Below are positions 34,400 through 42,811 of a stretch of 64,000 nt of DNA, in pieces. How positions within the stretch are numbered: the stretch's first letter is position 1; each line of letters begins with the position of its first letter. Origin of the DNA: JBBQYD01 sp942493075 (lineage in GTDB: Bacteria > Verrucomicrobiota > Verrucomicrobiia > Limisphaerales > UBA8199); the NCBI GenBank assembly GCA_942493075.1, contig OW818681.1, positions 3,038,001 to 3,102,000 of the forward strand. Direction: 5' to 3'. Below the pieces are notes generated by a model. It worked only from the letters and a program-made list of their open reading frames with translations, was not told the DNA's origin and did not search any database. The translations under genes were made by a program, and so were the position numbers.

Positions 34400-36034
34400 A
34401 TGAGTAATGACACCGAACTGTTACGCCAGTACCTCGAAGGCCATTCAGAGAGCGCCTTCAGCGAACTGGTGCACCGCCACCTCAACCTGGTTTATTCCGC
34501 CGGTTTGCGGGAGACCGGGGGCGATACCGCACTCGCCGAGGATTTGTCCCAGGCGGTCTTTACCGAACTGGCTCGCAAAGCTCCGCGCTTGCTCAACCAT
34601 CCTTCCCTGGCGGGGTGGCTCTATACCGCCGTCCGGCATACTGCGGCCAATCAGCGTCGCGCCGAGCAACAGCGTCGCAAGCGGGAAGAGGAGGCTCATA
34701 CTATGAATGAGTTGCTCTCGGATGACTCGCCTGCTGAGAGTTGGCAGCGGCTCAGGCCTGTACTCGATGCTGCGTTGCATGACCTCAAGGAAAGTGACCG
34801 CACGGCGATCGTGCTCCGGTTCATGGAGGACAGATCGTTGCGGGACGTCGGCGCTGAAATAGGGCTCACAGAGAACGCAGCCCGCATGCGCGTGGATCGT
34901 GCATTGGAGAAGCTGCGCGGGCAACTCGCTCGGCGAGGGGTCACCTCCACCGCGTCTGGACTTGCTGCCGCTCTGATGGTCGGGGTTTGCACTCAAGCCC
35001 CAACAGCGCTCGGAGCGTCCATCACCACCGCAGCCTTTGCCAGCAGCGTAGCGCTTTCGTCAAATACCCTACTCTTTATTAAGCTTATGACATTTATTAA
35101 AACTAAACTCGCAATCGCCGGGCTCGTTGTAGTCGGCGTATCCGTTCCCGTGTGGCAACAGGCGCGCCTCGAAGACGCAAGGTCCGAAACCAAGGTGTTA
35201 CAAGAGCGGTTTGCTGACGCTCTTGAAGCAGCAACGCCTAAAGTAGCCAATGCCGCCCCGAGTGATTCAGAACTTCAGCAACTGCGTGAATGGAAGGCCA
35301 AGGCCGAGCCCGAACTCCTGCAATTGCGAGGAATGGCGGGGTTGGCTCGGCGCGCTAACGCGGAGAACGAGGAATTGCGACAGAAGCTCGCCCAAAAAGA
35401 AAAGGAGTCCTCTAACCCCCTGGGCACCGCAATGACTGACGCCATGGGGGCGGCAATGGAAGATGCTATGAAGACCCAAGCCGAGGGCAGGCTGTCGCGC
35501 ATGGCCGCAAGCCTGCACCTAACTCCAGAGCAAGTCACCGCGGCTAAAGAGATCCTGATGCGCCAGGCAAAAGTCATGGCCAAGAGCATGCAGCAGGGAA
35601 TGAGTGGAAAACTCAACAAGGAGGAGATTGCCCGGATGTCCAAGGAGGCTGGGAACCCGGAAACCCAGATCCAGGAGCTGCTGACTGCGGATCAGAAGGC
35701 GAACTACCCGGCTTATCAAAAGGAGGAAGCAGTCCACACGGCCAGCAAGGCTGCCAATAGCGAATTGGTGCAACTGCAGACTACGCTGGACCTTTCCCCA
35801 GACCAGCTCGACCCCGTTTTCGCAGCACTCTATCAAAGCAGTCTGGATCAACTGAGTGGAAACTCAAAACCCGAGGGAAAAGACCAGGCAGCCATGATGC
35901 AATGGACGTTGGATCAAAAAGCAAAGGCCCTGGAGCCCTTGTTGACAGCCTCACAGTTGGAGAAGTTCCGTCGTCAGCAGGAGATTCAAGCTAAGCTTGT
36001 CAAAGACATGCTCAGCAAGATGGATGTCAAATGA
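34400..36034 (+). CDS. ECF-type sigma factor with membrane-anchored coiled-coil tail
   Basis: 544 aa. Residues 1-175 form a sigma-70 family factor: region 2 with LLRQYLEGHSESAFSELVHR and AEDLSQAVFTELARKAP, region 4 with LKESDRTAIVLRFMEDRSLR and IGLTENAARMRVDRALEKLR. A hydrophobic stretch near 185-210 and a clear membrane segment at about 232-252 (KTKLAIAGLVVVGVSVPVW) follow. The rest is a charged coiled coil (about 255-345) and a helical Met/Gln-rich domain (TAAKEILMRQAKVMAKSM, LSPDQLDPVFAALYQS). Fused sigma/transmembrane/tail proteins are typical of Pedosphaera-like Verrucomicrobiota. The tail may act as a built-in anti-sigma or sensor (inference). Confidence 0.85.
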   Translation: MSNDTELLRQYLEGHSESAFSELVHRHLNLVYSAGLRETGGDTALAEDLSQAVFTELARKAPRLLNHPSLAGWLYTAVRHTAANQRRAEQQRRKREEEAHTMNELLSDDSPAESWQRLRPVLDAALHDLKESDRTAIVLRFMEDRSLRDVGAEIGLTENAARMRVDRALEKLRGQLARRGVTSTASGLAAALMVGVCTQAPTALGASITTAAFASSVALSSNTLLFIKLMTFIKTKLAIAGLVVVGVSVPVWQQARLEDARSETKVLQERFADALEAATPKVANAAPSDSELQQLREWKAKAEPELLQLRGMAGLARRANAENEELRQKLAQKEKESSNPLGTAMTDAMGAAMEDAMKTQAEGRLSRMAASLHLTPEQVTAAKEILMRQAKVMAKSMQQGMSGKLNKEEIARMSKEAGNPETQIQELLTADQKANYPAYQKEEAVHTASKAANSELVQLQTTLDLSPDQLDPVFAALYQSSLDQLSGNSKPEGKDQAAMMQWTLDQKAKALEPLLTASQLEKFRRQQEIQAKLVKDMLSKMDVK

Positions 36035-36104
36035 CTTGACTGAGGCGTTGCCATCGCCGGGTCGGGTGACCCGGCCTGGAACATGCCGGCCTACGAACCG
36101 GGCT

Positions 36105-37253
36105 TCATGGTTGTGCCGTCGCCCCCATCTCCCCGAAAACACGGATAAAGCAGCGAGCGGCGGATTTTTCGGAGGTCTTCTCGCCGGGATTTCGCCCCTC
36201 CTTTTCCAATTCGCGCATGAAAGATCCCGCATCCGACCAGACGGTCTGAACCACTCCCTGAAACCTGGACCGCATTTCTTTTGTGCTCTGTTTTCGGAAT
36301 GCGAGCATATCCTGAACTTGCCTAACGCCCACCTCTGAAACATTCCATGGACAGGAAACCACGTTGAAGCCTTTCATCGCGAAATAGACCGCTGTTGGAT
36401 CAGGCCGGTCGTAGTGCCAGTCGCAAATGAACACATCCTTGGGAATCAAATCTACAGCGCGATGCGTGTCATTGATGCTGCCTTCCCACTCGCCAAGTCC
36501 CGTAGTCTTGCCGTCCAACAACCGGTCGCCCCAGATCCAAAGTTTGCGGTCCTTCTTGCCCAGATGGTCCCGAATCCGATTCAACTCGCGGGCAAACAAC
36601 TCCGCTTTGTCTTTGCCCCCGCACCGCGGACACTTCGGTTCGCCAATATAAAACACCTCATCCATGCCCGCATGAAATGCGTCGGCCTCAAAAACGTCGC
36701 AGATCTCATCTACCAGGGGCAGCACGACCTCGTGCACCTTGGGGTGGAGCGTGCAATAGCTGCGACAATACAGGCCGTCAGGATTTGGCCAGGTATGCTT
36801 TTCCGGATTCTTCACCCAGGGTGTCTCATCGAACTCAGGATACACCTGGAGCAGTCTACCAACCGAGCCATGCCACGATTGATGGCCAAGCAAATTGATC
36901 TGTGGGATCAGGTGTATGCCATTCGTCCGGCACACCGTGACGAGTTGCTTCACATCGGTCTGAGACAGACCCGAAGAACTCGCCAGTTCCGGACGGCTCG
37001 TGAATTGATAATTGTAATCCACACGAAGGATGAGGGTATTGAGCTTTCGTGGGGCGAACTCGTCTGCGATCAGCTTGATAAACCCGGTGAGCTCACGTGG
37101 TGAAGGTGCAGCGATGCATAAACCCCGAACCGGTAACGACTCCCCTTGGGCTGGCTTTTGAGACGCTTTTTGAGGCTCAGGATCGGCAGCAATTGCCATG
37201 AGAGCCGAGGCAAGAAGGATCGTGAAAAGGAGCGTCGCAGGCGTACGTTTCAT
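36105..37253 (-). CDS. Secreted GH20-like glycoside hydrolase
   Basis: 382-aa exported protein (signal PATLLFTILLASALMAIAAD). The (beta/alpha)8 domain resembles beta-N-acetylhexosaminidases of family GH20: VRGLCIAAPSPRELTGFIKL opens it, GIHLIPQINLLGHQSWHG precedes the active site, and FHAGMDEVFYIG supplies the GH20 Asp-Glu pair at Asp198-Glu199. VFICDWHYDRPDPTA and VQTVWSDAGSFMRELEKEG follow. The accessory N-terminal GH20b domain is absent. The ATG at 37253 starts the signal peptide; the frame is open upstream into the next gene. It is the last gene of a tight operon, 5 bp after the acyltransferase-like gene. Confidence 0.8.
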   Translation of the reverse strand: MKRTPATLLFTILLASALMAIAADPEPQKASQKPAQGESLPVRGLCIAAPSPRELTGFIKLIADEFAPRKLNTLILRVDYNYQFTSRPELASSSGLSQTDVKQLVTVCRTNGIHLIPQINLLGHQSWHGSVGRLLQVYPEFDETPWVKNPEKHTWPNPDGLYCRSYCTLHPKVHEVVLPLVDEICDVFEADAFHAGMDEVFYIGEPKCPRCGGKDKAELFARELNRIRDHLGKKDRKLWIWGDRLLDGKTTGLGEWEGSINDTHRAVDLIPKDVFICDWHYDRPDPTAVYFAMKGFNVVSCPWNVSEVGVRQVQDMLAFRKQSTKEMRSRFQGVVQTVWSDAGSFMRELEKEGRNPGEKTSEKSAARCFIRVFGEMGATAQP

Positions 37254-37258
37254 GTGGG

Positions 37259-38563
37259 TCAAAGCTTTAGTCGAAAACCGATTCGATTCAGTATCGCGGT
37301 GATGGCTATGAGGAAAATCGCCAGGCCCACTGACCGCCCGATGGCGTTTGCCAAATGGGGTTGTGCCAGCCGACCATACCATTCGATCAGGCCGGTGAAC
37401 ACCAGGATTGAAGGCAGGACACAGGAGAGCAGGTAAGCCAGAAGCACGTTTTCGCCCGCGATGGCAAAGGGTTTTGAAAGCGCCCGGAGCGGCAACAAGT
37501 CCGAGATCATATAGAACCCTACCCAAAGTGTGGCTGTGATGGCGCAGGACCATAGACACCACGAAGGGGTGGCACTGTTCTTGTTGATGCCGTAAAGCCC
37601 ATGCAAAAGCAGTGCCGCTGCGGAGCAACCCACGATGAAGAGGACGGCGAACCGGAGCCGGGCGAATGTGCCCTGGGTGTCCGGTGTGCGTAGAATGGTT
37701 GCGAGGATGACTCCTGCTACGGTGATGGAGGGCAGAGATCCCAGGGTATCACCTATTCCTACAATGTTGGCCAGGAAGAACCCTTCGAATGCCCCAGTTC
37801 GCGATGCCGGAAACAAACACAGCAGCAATGCCATGCAAGCCAGCAGTGCCATGCGGTTTTGGCGGAAGGCAAGGAACACGGCCCCGCCGATCGCGTAAGA
37901 CCAGCCGATCAAGCCCAGAATCCCATACCAGCTTGTGGATAGTGCAAAGGGAGCGAACTGAAGAATGCGCTCGCCGTTCTTCCCCCGGTAACAGAGGGCA
38001 AGGGCCAACAACCCAGCCAACCCAAGGACCTTTATGATCATCGAAAGCACTACCAGGGGAGAGCGCTTGCCAGATTTTGCCGCACGTCGTGCGAAGGAGA
38101 AGTCGCTGAAAGCCAGGAGTGCGGAGGTATACATCAGGATCGCCCACAGTGTTCCAGACCATCCCATGACTTCAGTTGAGGGTCGTCCATTAACCATCAT
38201 GATGCCGATTGCCAGCAGCGAGAGTGAACGCGTCACCACGTGCAATCCCGATTTCCAAACAGGCTCCCCACGTTCAAGACGCCCACCCAGTGCAAACGGT
38301 ATCGACATGCCCACGATGAAGAGGAACGCCGGGAACACCAGGTCCACAAACGTCATGCCATTCTTGCCTTCGAAATGGCGCATCCAATCCGGAACGATGC
38401 TGCGCGAGGCTCCGGCGATGTCGTTCACGAAAATCATGCTGAGCACGATCAACCCGCGCAACGCATCGATCGATGTGATCCGATTGGAACGGGCGCTGGA
38501 AGCCGCAGCCGATGCGGCGGGTGTGGCGGCAGTATCCGTGTGTGACGTAGTTGGTGCGGGCAT
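37259..38563 (-). CDS. HGSNAT-like (DUF5009) membrane acyltransferase
   Basis: 434-aa polytopic membrane protein of the heparan-alpha-glucosaminide N-acetyltransferase-like/DUF5009 family. After a Ser/Ala/Thr-rich N-terminus (1-25), RITSIDALRGLIVLSMIFVN is the family start, then FVDLVFPAFLFIVGMSIPFA and about ten further helices to GRSVGLAIFLIAITAILNRI. The human homologue moves acetyl groups across a membrane onto terminal glucosamine. Being 5 bp upstream of a GH20-like gene fits amino-sugar glycan turnover (inference). Six bases separate it from comM upstream. Confidence 0.82.
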   Translation of the reverse strand: MPAPTTSHTDTAATPAASAAASSARSNRITSIDALRGLIVLSMIFVNDIAGASRSIVPDWMRHFEGKNGMTFVDLVFPAFLFIVGMSIPFALGGRLERGEPVWKSGLHVVTRSLSLLAIGIMMVNGRPSTEVMGWSGTLWAILMYTSALLAFSDFSFARRAAKSGKRSPLVVLSMIIKVLGLAGLLALALCYRGKNGERILQFAPFALSTSWYGILGLIGWSYAIGGAVFLAFRQNRMALLACMALLLCLFPASRTGAFEGFFLANIVGIGDTLGSLPSITVAGVILATILRTPDTQGTFARLRFAVLFIVGCSAAALLLHGLYGINKNSATPSWCLWSCAITATLWVGFYMISDLLPLRALSKPFAIAGENVLLAYLLSCVLPSILVFTGLIEWYGRLAQPHLANAIGRSVGLAIFLIAITAILNRIGFRLKL

Positions 38564-38569
38564 GGGGAA

Positions 38570-40096
38570 TTAGGTCCAGAGCTGCCGATCCAGTGAACGG
38601 AGTTGCACCGCTTCGCCCAGGTGGTCTGTTAAAATACGTTCGGAGTTCGCCAGGTCGGCAATAGTCCTGGCGACTTTTAGCACCCGATCATAGGCGCGCG
38701 CGCTGAGGTTCAGGTCAGCCATGGCAAACTTTAGCATTTCCATGGAGGCATTATCCAGCGCGCAATATTGCTTCAGCTCACGCGGCCCCATGCGGGCGTT
38801 GCAGGTGATCTTGGGGCGATCCGCAAACCGCTGATGCTGGATCTGCCGGGCCGCATTGACCCGCTCACGAATGGCCGCCGATGGTTCCCCTTGCCCTTCG
38901 GATGATATTTCCCGGAACTTCACCTGGGGCACCTCCACATGAAGGTCTATCCGGTCGAGCAGGGGACCTGAAATCCGGCTGAGATAATTCTGGATCTCTC
39001 GCGGGCTGGACCTGCTCTCTACCGGCATTTTTCCATCTGGCGTCGGATTCATCGCGGCTATCAACATGAATTGGGACGGGAAAGTCATCGTGCCTGCCGC
39101 GCGAGAGATGGTGACGTGTCCCTCTTCCAGCGGCTGGCGCATCGTTTCCAGAACGCTGCGCTTGAATTCCGGCAGTTCATCCAAAAAGAGCACGCCGTTA
39201 TGCGCGAGTGAAATCTCGCCCGGGGTGGGATTGATATTACCGCCGAGCAGCCCGGCATCACTCGCCGTATGATGCGGACTCCGGAAAGGCCGGCGAGTGA
39301 CGAGCGCCTGACCCGGAGTGAGCAATCCGACGATGCTGTGGATCTTCGTAGTCTCTAATGCCTCATTCAACGTCAGTGGTGGAAGGATCCCCGGCAGACG
39401 CTTGGCGAGCATCGATTTTCCGGTTCCAGGTGGCCCTATCAAAAGTGCGTTATGGCCTCCGGCGGCGGCGATCTCCAGGGCGCGTTTAACTGATTCCTGA
39501 CCTTTAACCTCAGAGAAATCGAGCTCGTCATCGACCGGTTGATTGAACAGCTCGCGGATATCCACACGGGTAGGGGAGAGCTTGATCTCGCCTTCCAGGA
39601 AACTCGCGGCTTCGCGCAGGTTATGGACCGGGATGACCTGGAGCCCTTCCACCACGGCGGCCTCTGCTGCGTTATCGGCGGGAACGAGCACTCCCACCTT
39701 ATGCTCAGCCCGGGCGCGGAGCGCGATGGGCAGGACACCTTTGACCGGGCGTACCGCGCCAGTCAGCGCCAGTTCACCGACAATGATAAACTGCTCCAGT
39801 TGATCCGTCTCAAGCTGATCGCTGGCGGCCAGCATGCCGATGGCGATCGGCAGATCGAAGCTCGGACCTTCCTTTTTCACATCTGCCGGAGCCAGATTGA
39901 TCGTGGTGCGTCCGAAGTTGAACATATAGCCCGAGTTCAGGATGGCAGTCGTAACCCTGTCTTTGGATTCCTTCACTGCCGCATCGGGCAAACCGACGAC
40001 AATCAGCAGCGTATCACCGAAGCCGGCATTGACCTCAACTTCCACCGGGAAGGCCTCTATGCCATTGACGGCAGCGGAGCAGACTTTGGAGAGCAT
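38570..40096 (-). CDS. comM: ComM/YifB-family AAA+ ATPase (Mg-chelatase-like)
   Basis: 508 aa. The N-terminal ChlI/Lon-like domain (about 20-140) has LLIVVGLPDAAVKESKDRV. The AAA+ core has Walker A GPPGTGKSM (about 220-228), NGVLFLDELPEFKRSVLET (Walker B) and the sensor MLIAAMNPTPDGK; the C-terminal Mg-chelatase domain has GPLLDRIDLHVEVP and LSARAYDRVLKVARTIADL. Vibrio ComM is a branch-migration helicase for natural transformation. It heads a tight minus-strand operon. A diverged copy of its first 217 codons and upstream region lies at 46360-49042. Confidence 0.93.
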   Translation of the reverse strand: MLSKVCSAAVNGIEAFPVEVEVNAGFGDTLLIVVGLPDAAVKESKDRVTTAILNSGYMFNFGRTTINLAPADVKKEGPSFDLPIAIGMLAASDQLETDQLEQFIIVGELALTGAVRPVKGVLPIALRARAEHKVGVLVPADNAAEAAVVEGLQVIPVHNLREAASFLEGEIKLSPTRVDIRELFNQPVDDELDFSEVKGQESVKRALEIAAAGGHNALLIGPPGTGKSMLAKRLPGILPPLTLNEALETTKIHSIVGLLTPGQALVTRRPFRSPHHTASDAGLLGGNINPTPGEISLAHNGVLFLDELPEFKRSVLETMRQPLEEGHVTISRAAGTMTFPSQFMLIAAMNPTPDGKMPVESRSSPREIQNYLSRISGPLLDRIDLHVEVPQVKFREISSEGQGEPSAAIRERVNAARQIQHQRFADRPKITCNARMGPRELKQYCALDNASMEMLKFAMADLNLSARAYDRVLKVARTIADLANSERILTDHLGEAVQLRSLDRQLWT

Positions 40097-40219
40097 GACC
40101 TTTTATGAATATGTCACATGAAAAGAGCAATCCTAAAATGGGGGAAAGGGGTTGGTTGCTCGCCATTTCGGCGGATGAGCTCCGGTTGAAGGCCTCGTGA
40201 CCTCACGGTGCTGATCCTA
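40097..40219 (-). promoter_or_regulatory. comM upstream region, conserved between the two copies
   Basis: The 123 bp before comM match the region upstream of the truncated copy (47013-47105 plus 49013-49042) without gaps once the intron is removed. They contain the ribosome-binding site AAGG next to the start and a palindromic CGTGA/TCACG hairpin at about 40195-40206. Conservation suggests that the promoter lies here; exact -35/-10 boxes are not assigned. Confidence 0.55.
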
Positions 40220-40320
40220 CGGTGGGTTGGGCGAGTTTCAACGATCAAAGACTGCGCCCGGCACACCCCGATCCTCCTGCTAAGGATCAGCCCCTCGGAA
40301 CGCGCTACGCGTCGTGGAGT

Positions 40321-40352
40321 GCGGCGCGAGGCTTTGCGAAGCGCCGCTTTTT
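40321..40352 (+). terminator. Terminator-like hairpin with T-run
   Basis: GCGGCGC at 40321-40327 pairs with GCGCCGC at 40341-40347, followed by five Ts. It is terminator-shaped on the plus strand though no plus-strand gene ends here; it may be part of a dispersed GC-rich repeat. Confidence 0.45.
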
Positions 40353-40655
40353 CGCAGAACACCACTGAATCAAAGTTCCTCCGGCAAGTGTCGCTTCTCA
40401 CTATTGACACTTGGTGCCATTTATCACGTGCTCAGCCGCAGCGGCGAACGCGAGCTCGATACAAGACTTTGCCCGTTGAGACAGCGGAGAACGGCGAAGG
40501 CCGCCCGACCGCAGAAAACACGGATGATTACGAACAGATCGACGCGAATCCACCATTGAGTCTAAAATGGATTTGCTCAGGGGCTCTACATAGCAAGCTG
40601 GACCTAAGTGTTAAACCTGCTACGGACCCCGTTAGTACCGCCTGCACAACGGGAT

Positions 40656-40663
40656 TTGTGTAA
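40656..40663 (+). repeat. 8-bp target-site duplication, left
   Basis: TTGTGTAA, repeated at 41689-41696; present once in the uninterrupted MITE copy at 42783-42790. Confidence 0.9.
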
Positions 40664-41688
40664 CAGGGGTATCCTAATGACTCCACTACCCACTACTGCT
40701 TGTGGTTTGCGGGATTATTCGCTCCGCCAACCAGTTTTGCGTAGGGAGCCGGAGATACTTGCAGAGCCTGTTGCATCAACCGGTAGAAGAGCTTGCCGCG
40801 GGAAGCCGACCTGCGGCGATTGAACCGAAATGTAAACTCATCCAGGTAGTAGTCCAAGTGGTCCGACGAAATGGCTCCTTGATGTGTTCCCAAGAGCCAG
40901 CGCTTGAGCAAAGCGGCCACCCGATGCACCCTGGGCAACAGTTCCGTTGCCGCGCTCTTAGGTTTACCTTTGAGTTTGCTCACCTCGTGCTGATAGCCCA
41001 ACTGAACGATCCCCTGATAGGGTTTCCAACCATCGGTGTGGATGCAACTCTCCTTGGCGATGGTTTCCTGGATGAAGTGGTGCAGATGCTCGGTAGAACC
41101 GTCGGGAACCCGTGCCATACGTATGCGCCCAATGCCGCCTCCATCTTCCTGAGCTGCGATTATCACCAAGGCTTTGCTGGGAATGCCTCGTCCTTTTTGA
41201 CCGGGTGTGACCCCACCCACCTGAGTTTCGTCCACTTCGATGCGTCCAGAGAGCTTGTCCCGGCCAGGCCGGACCATGGCTCGACGCAATTTGTGAAGCA
41301 CCGTCCAGGCGGTTTGGTAGCTGCCCAAGCCCAGCACGCGCTGCAATCCCAATGCGCTGGCACCGTTCTTCTGACTTGTCACGTGCCAGATGGCCCGGCA
41401 CCAAAGTCGCAGTGGCAAACGGGTGTCTTGGAAAATAGTGCCGGCGGTGACGGTTGCTTGATGATGGCAGGACGCACAGACCCGTCGGTATCGTTTGGCT
41501 GTCCAAGCCCTTTTCTCTCCGCAAATCGGACACCGAAATCCTTCAGGCCAACGCAGTGCGGCCATGTATTCTCGGCACTGCTCCTCACTGGCGAAGCGCC
41601 GCTCCAGTTCCAAAACCGTCTTCGCGAAAGTCTCAGTCACCTCTTTCTACTACAGATCGGGGTCAGTGGAGTCAATAGGATACCCCTG
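40664..41688 (-). mobile_element. IS1595-family insertion sequence, 1025 bp
   Basis: Ends are CAGGGGTATCCTA and its complement TAGGATACCCCTG. The flanking direct repeat TTGTGTAA (40656-40663 and 41689-41696) is 8 bp, the usual duplication for IS1595. It carries one transposase gene on the minus strand and is inserted near the right end of a MITE-like element; copy 2 of that element shows the empty site TTTGTGTAAATAGTG. Confidence 0.92.
40693..41640 (-). CDS. IS1595-family transposase
   Basis: 315 aa. The N-terminal zinc ribbon (about 33-58) has FRCPICGEKRAW and RVCASCHHQATVTAGTIF. The ISXO2-like DDE domain has GRIEVDETQVGGVTPGQKG (first Asp), ESCIHTDGWKPYQGI (second Asp) and the C-terminal LDYYLDEFTFRFNRRRSASR (Asn/Glu region). 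It looks intact, within 30-48 bp of both IS ends, so the element may still be active. Confidence 0.94.
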   Translation of the reverse strand: MTETFAKTVLELERRFASEEQCREYMAALRWPEGFRCPICGEKRAWTAKRYRRVCASCHHQATVTAGTIFQDTRLPLRLWCRAIWHVTSQKNGASALGLQRVLGLGSYQTAWTVLHKLRRAMVRPGRDKLSGRIEVDETQVGGVTPGQKGRGIPSKALVIIAAQEDGGGIGRIRMARVPDGSTEHLHHFIQETIAKESCIHTDGWKPYQGIVQLGYQHEVSKLKGKPKSAATELLPRVHRVAALLKRWLLGTHQGAISSDHLDYYLDEFTFRFNRRRSASRGKLFYRLMQQALQVSPAPYAKLVGGANNPANHKQ

Positions 41689-41696
41689 TTGTGTAA
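41689..41696 (+). repeat. 8-bp target-site duplication, right
   Basis: TTGTGTAA, the partner of 40656-40663. The MITE sequence resumes directly after it with ATAGTGAGG. Confidence 0.9.
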
Positions 41697-41924
41697 ATAG
41701 TGAGGACCGACACTTGCTCGACACTTGCACGGCCGCGGAACCCGCAACGCGAAAAGAGGCCGAGGAAGTGGTTTATAGCCGGAAGGCTTTATCCATCCCT
41801 CTTTGAGCGGGTTGACATTGGGGACGGTTTGGGTCTAAATGGGTCAACCAAATGCTGCTATGCGTAGTGATGATTATCGCATGCGCGGCCTGATCGTGTT
41901 CGGGGCCATCAGAGAAGGAACAAT

Positions 41925-42281
41925 ATGGAAATCGTGATCTGGTTTGTGATTGGCGGGCTGGTGGGCGTGATCTGCGGGCGGGCGCGTGGGCGCGAAGGCG
42001 CGGGCGCGCTGCTTGGGATGTTACTGGGGCCTCTGGGCTGGCTGGTGATTTTGGCGGGGAGGGATGATCGACGGAAATGTCAGGAGTGCCGTGGGGTAAT
42101 CGACCAACTTGCGAAGAGGTGTCGGCATTGCGGGTGCGAGACTCCAACTAAGGTGCTGGTAAAATGCCCGGCGTGCGCTGAGGTGTGCTCGATGAATGAA
42201 CGAGACCTGGGCACTGAGATGCAGTGCCCGGTTTGCAATAGAGAGTATGTGGTGCGTTCAGATTTAGTGGTACCTAGGTAG
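41925..42281 (+). CDS. Small membrane protein with zinc-ribbon motifs
   Basis: 118 aa. Two N-terminal membrane segments (IVIWFVIGGLVGVICGRARG and GALLGMLLGPLGWLVIL) resemble the Gly-rich hairpin of small GlsB/YeaQ-type proteins. The soluble part has three CxxC pairs: CQECRG, CRHCGC and CPACAE, plus CPVCNRE, which make two zinc ribbons. The overall pattern suits a membrane-tethered zinc-ribbon protein of unknown function. It lies between two MITE-like elements. Confidence 0.7.
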   Translation: MEIVIWFVIGGLVGVICGRARGREGAGALLGMLLGPLGWLVILAGRDDRRKCQECRGVIDQLAKRCRHCGCETPTKVLVKCPACAEVCSMNERDLGTEMQCPVCNREYVVRSDLVVPR

Positions 42282-42509
42282 AGCCTGTCCCAAATGGGCG
42301 AGTTTTGGTAGTGGCATAAAGGTACATAATACACAGGGAATGCGCTATTAGTATCGAGAGGTTTCCGGCTTGGCTGCTTGGCTTTTGCTGGCTAAATGGG
42401 TCAAGTCGGTACACACCCCTTCCCCGGTTTGTGATTTCAGAAATTCTTCGCGCGGTTCTAGGCCGCCTGCCGCTGGCCCTGGTGCGCCTCGGCTTGGGGC
42501 AGGTGTCGG

Positions 42510-42811
42510 GCAAGTGCCGGTTCTCACTATTGATACTTGGTGCCACTTATCACGTGCTCAGCCGCAGCGGCCAACGCGACCCTCGATAGAAAGCTTAGCC
42601 CGTTGAGACAGCGGAGAACAGCGAAGGTCGCCGGGGCGCAGAAAACACGGATGATTACGAACGGATCGACGCGAATCCACCATTGAGTCTAAAATGGATT
42701 TGCTCAGGGGCTCTACATAGCAATCTGGACCTAAGTGTTAAACCTGCTACGGACCCCGTTAGTACCGCCTGCACAACGGGATTTGTGTAAATAGTGAGAA
42801 CCGACACTTGC
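42510..42811. mobile_element. MITE-like element, copy 2, uninterrupted
   Basis: 302 bp with terminal inverted repeats GCAAGTGCCGGTTCTCAC / GCAAGTGTCGGTTCTCAC (22 bp, one mismatch, both continuing TATT). The interior is a near match to copy 1, including the stretch GCAGAAAACACGGATGATTA at 42641 and the CTGCTACGGACCCCGTTAGT segment near 42745. RAYT-derived sequence is visible at 42540-42590 but no intact ORF. Its right end supplies the TTG codon at 42808 that opens the next reading frame. Confidence 0.75.

Larger units (their letters stand above)
40384..41717. mobile_element. MITE-like element, copy 1, interrupted by an IS1595-type element
   Basis: Without the nested IS (1025 bp) and one 8-bp duplication it is 301 bp, nearly identical to the copy at 42510. 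Ends: left GCAAGTGTCGCTTCTCAC and, reverse-complemented, right GCAAGTGTCGGTCCTCAC, each continuing TATT, forming a 22-bp terminal inverted repeat. Inside, 40410-40460 reads GAIYHVLSRSGERELDT, the start of a REP-associated tyrosine transposase (RAYT), quickly lost to stops. It is a decayed, non-coding mobile unit. Confidence 0.75.

Noticed and set aside
34120..34407. 95-codon plus frame before the sigma-factor gene
   Set aside because: Arg/Ala-rich composition typical of non-coding GC-rich DNA, and it overlaps the well-supported start at 34400.
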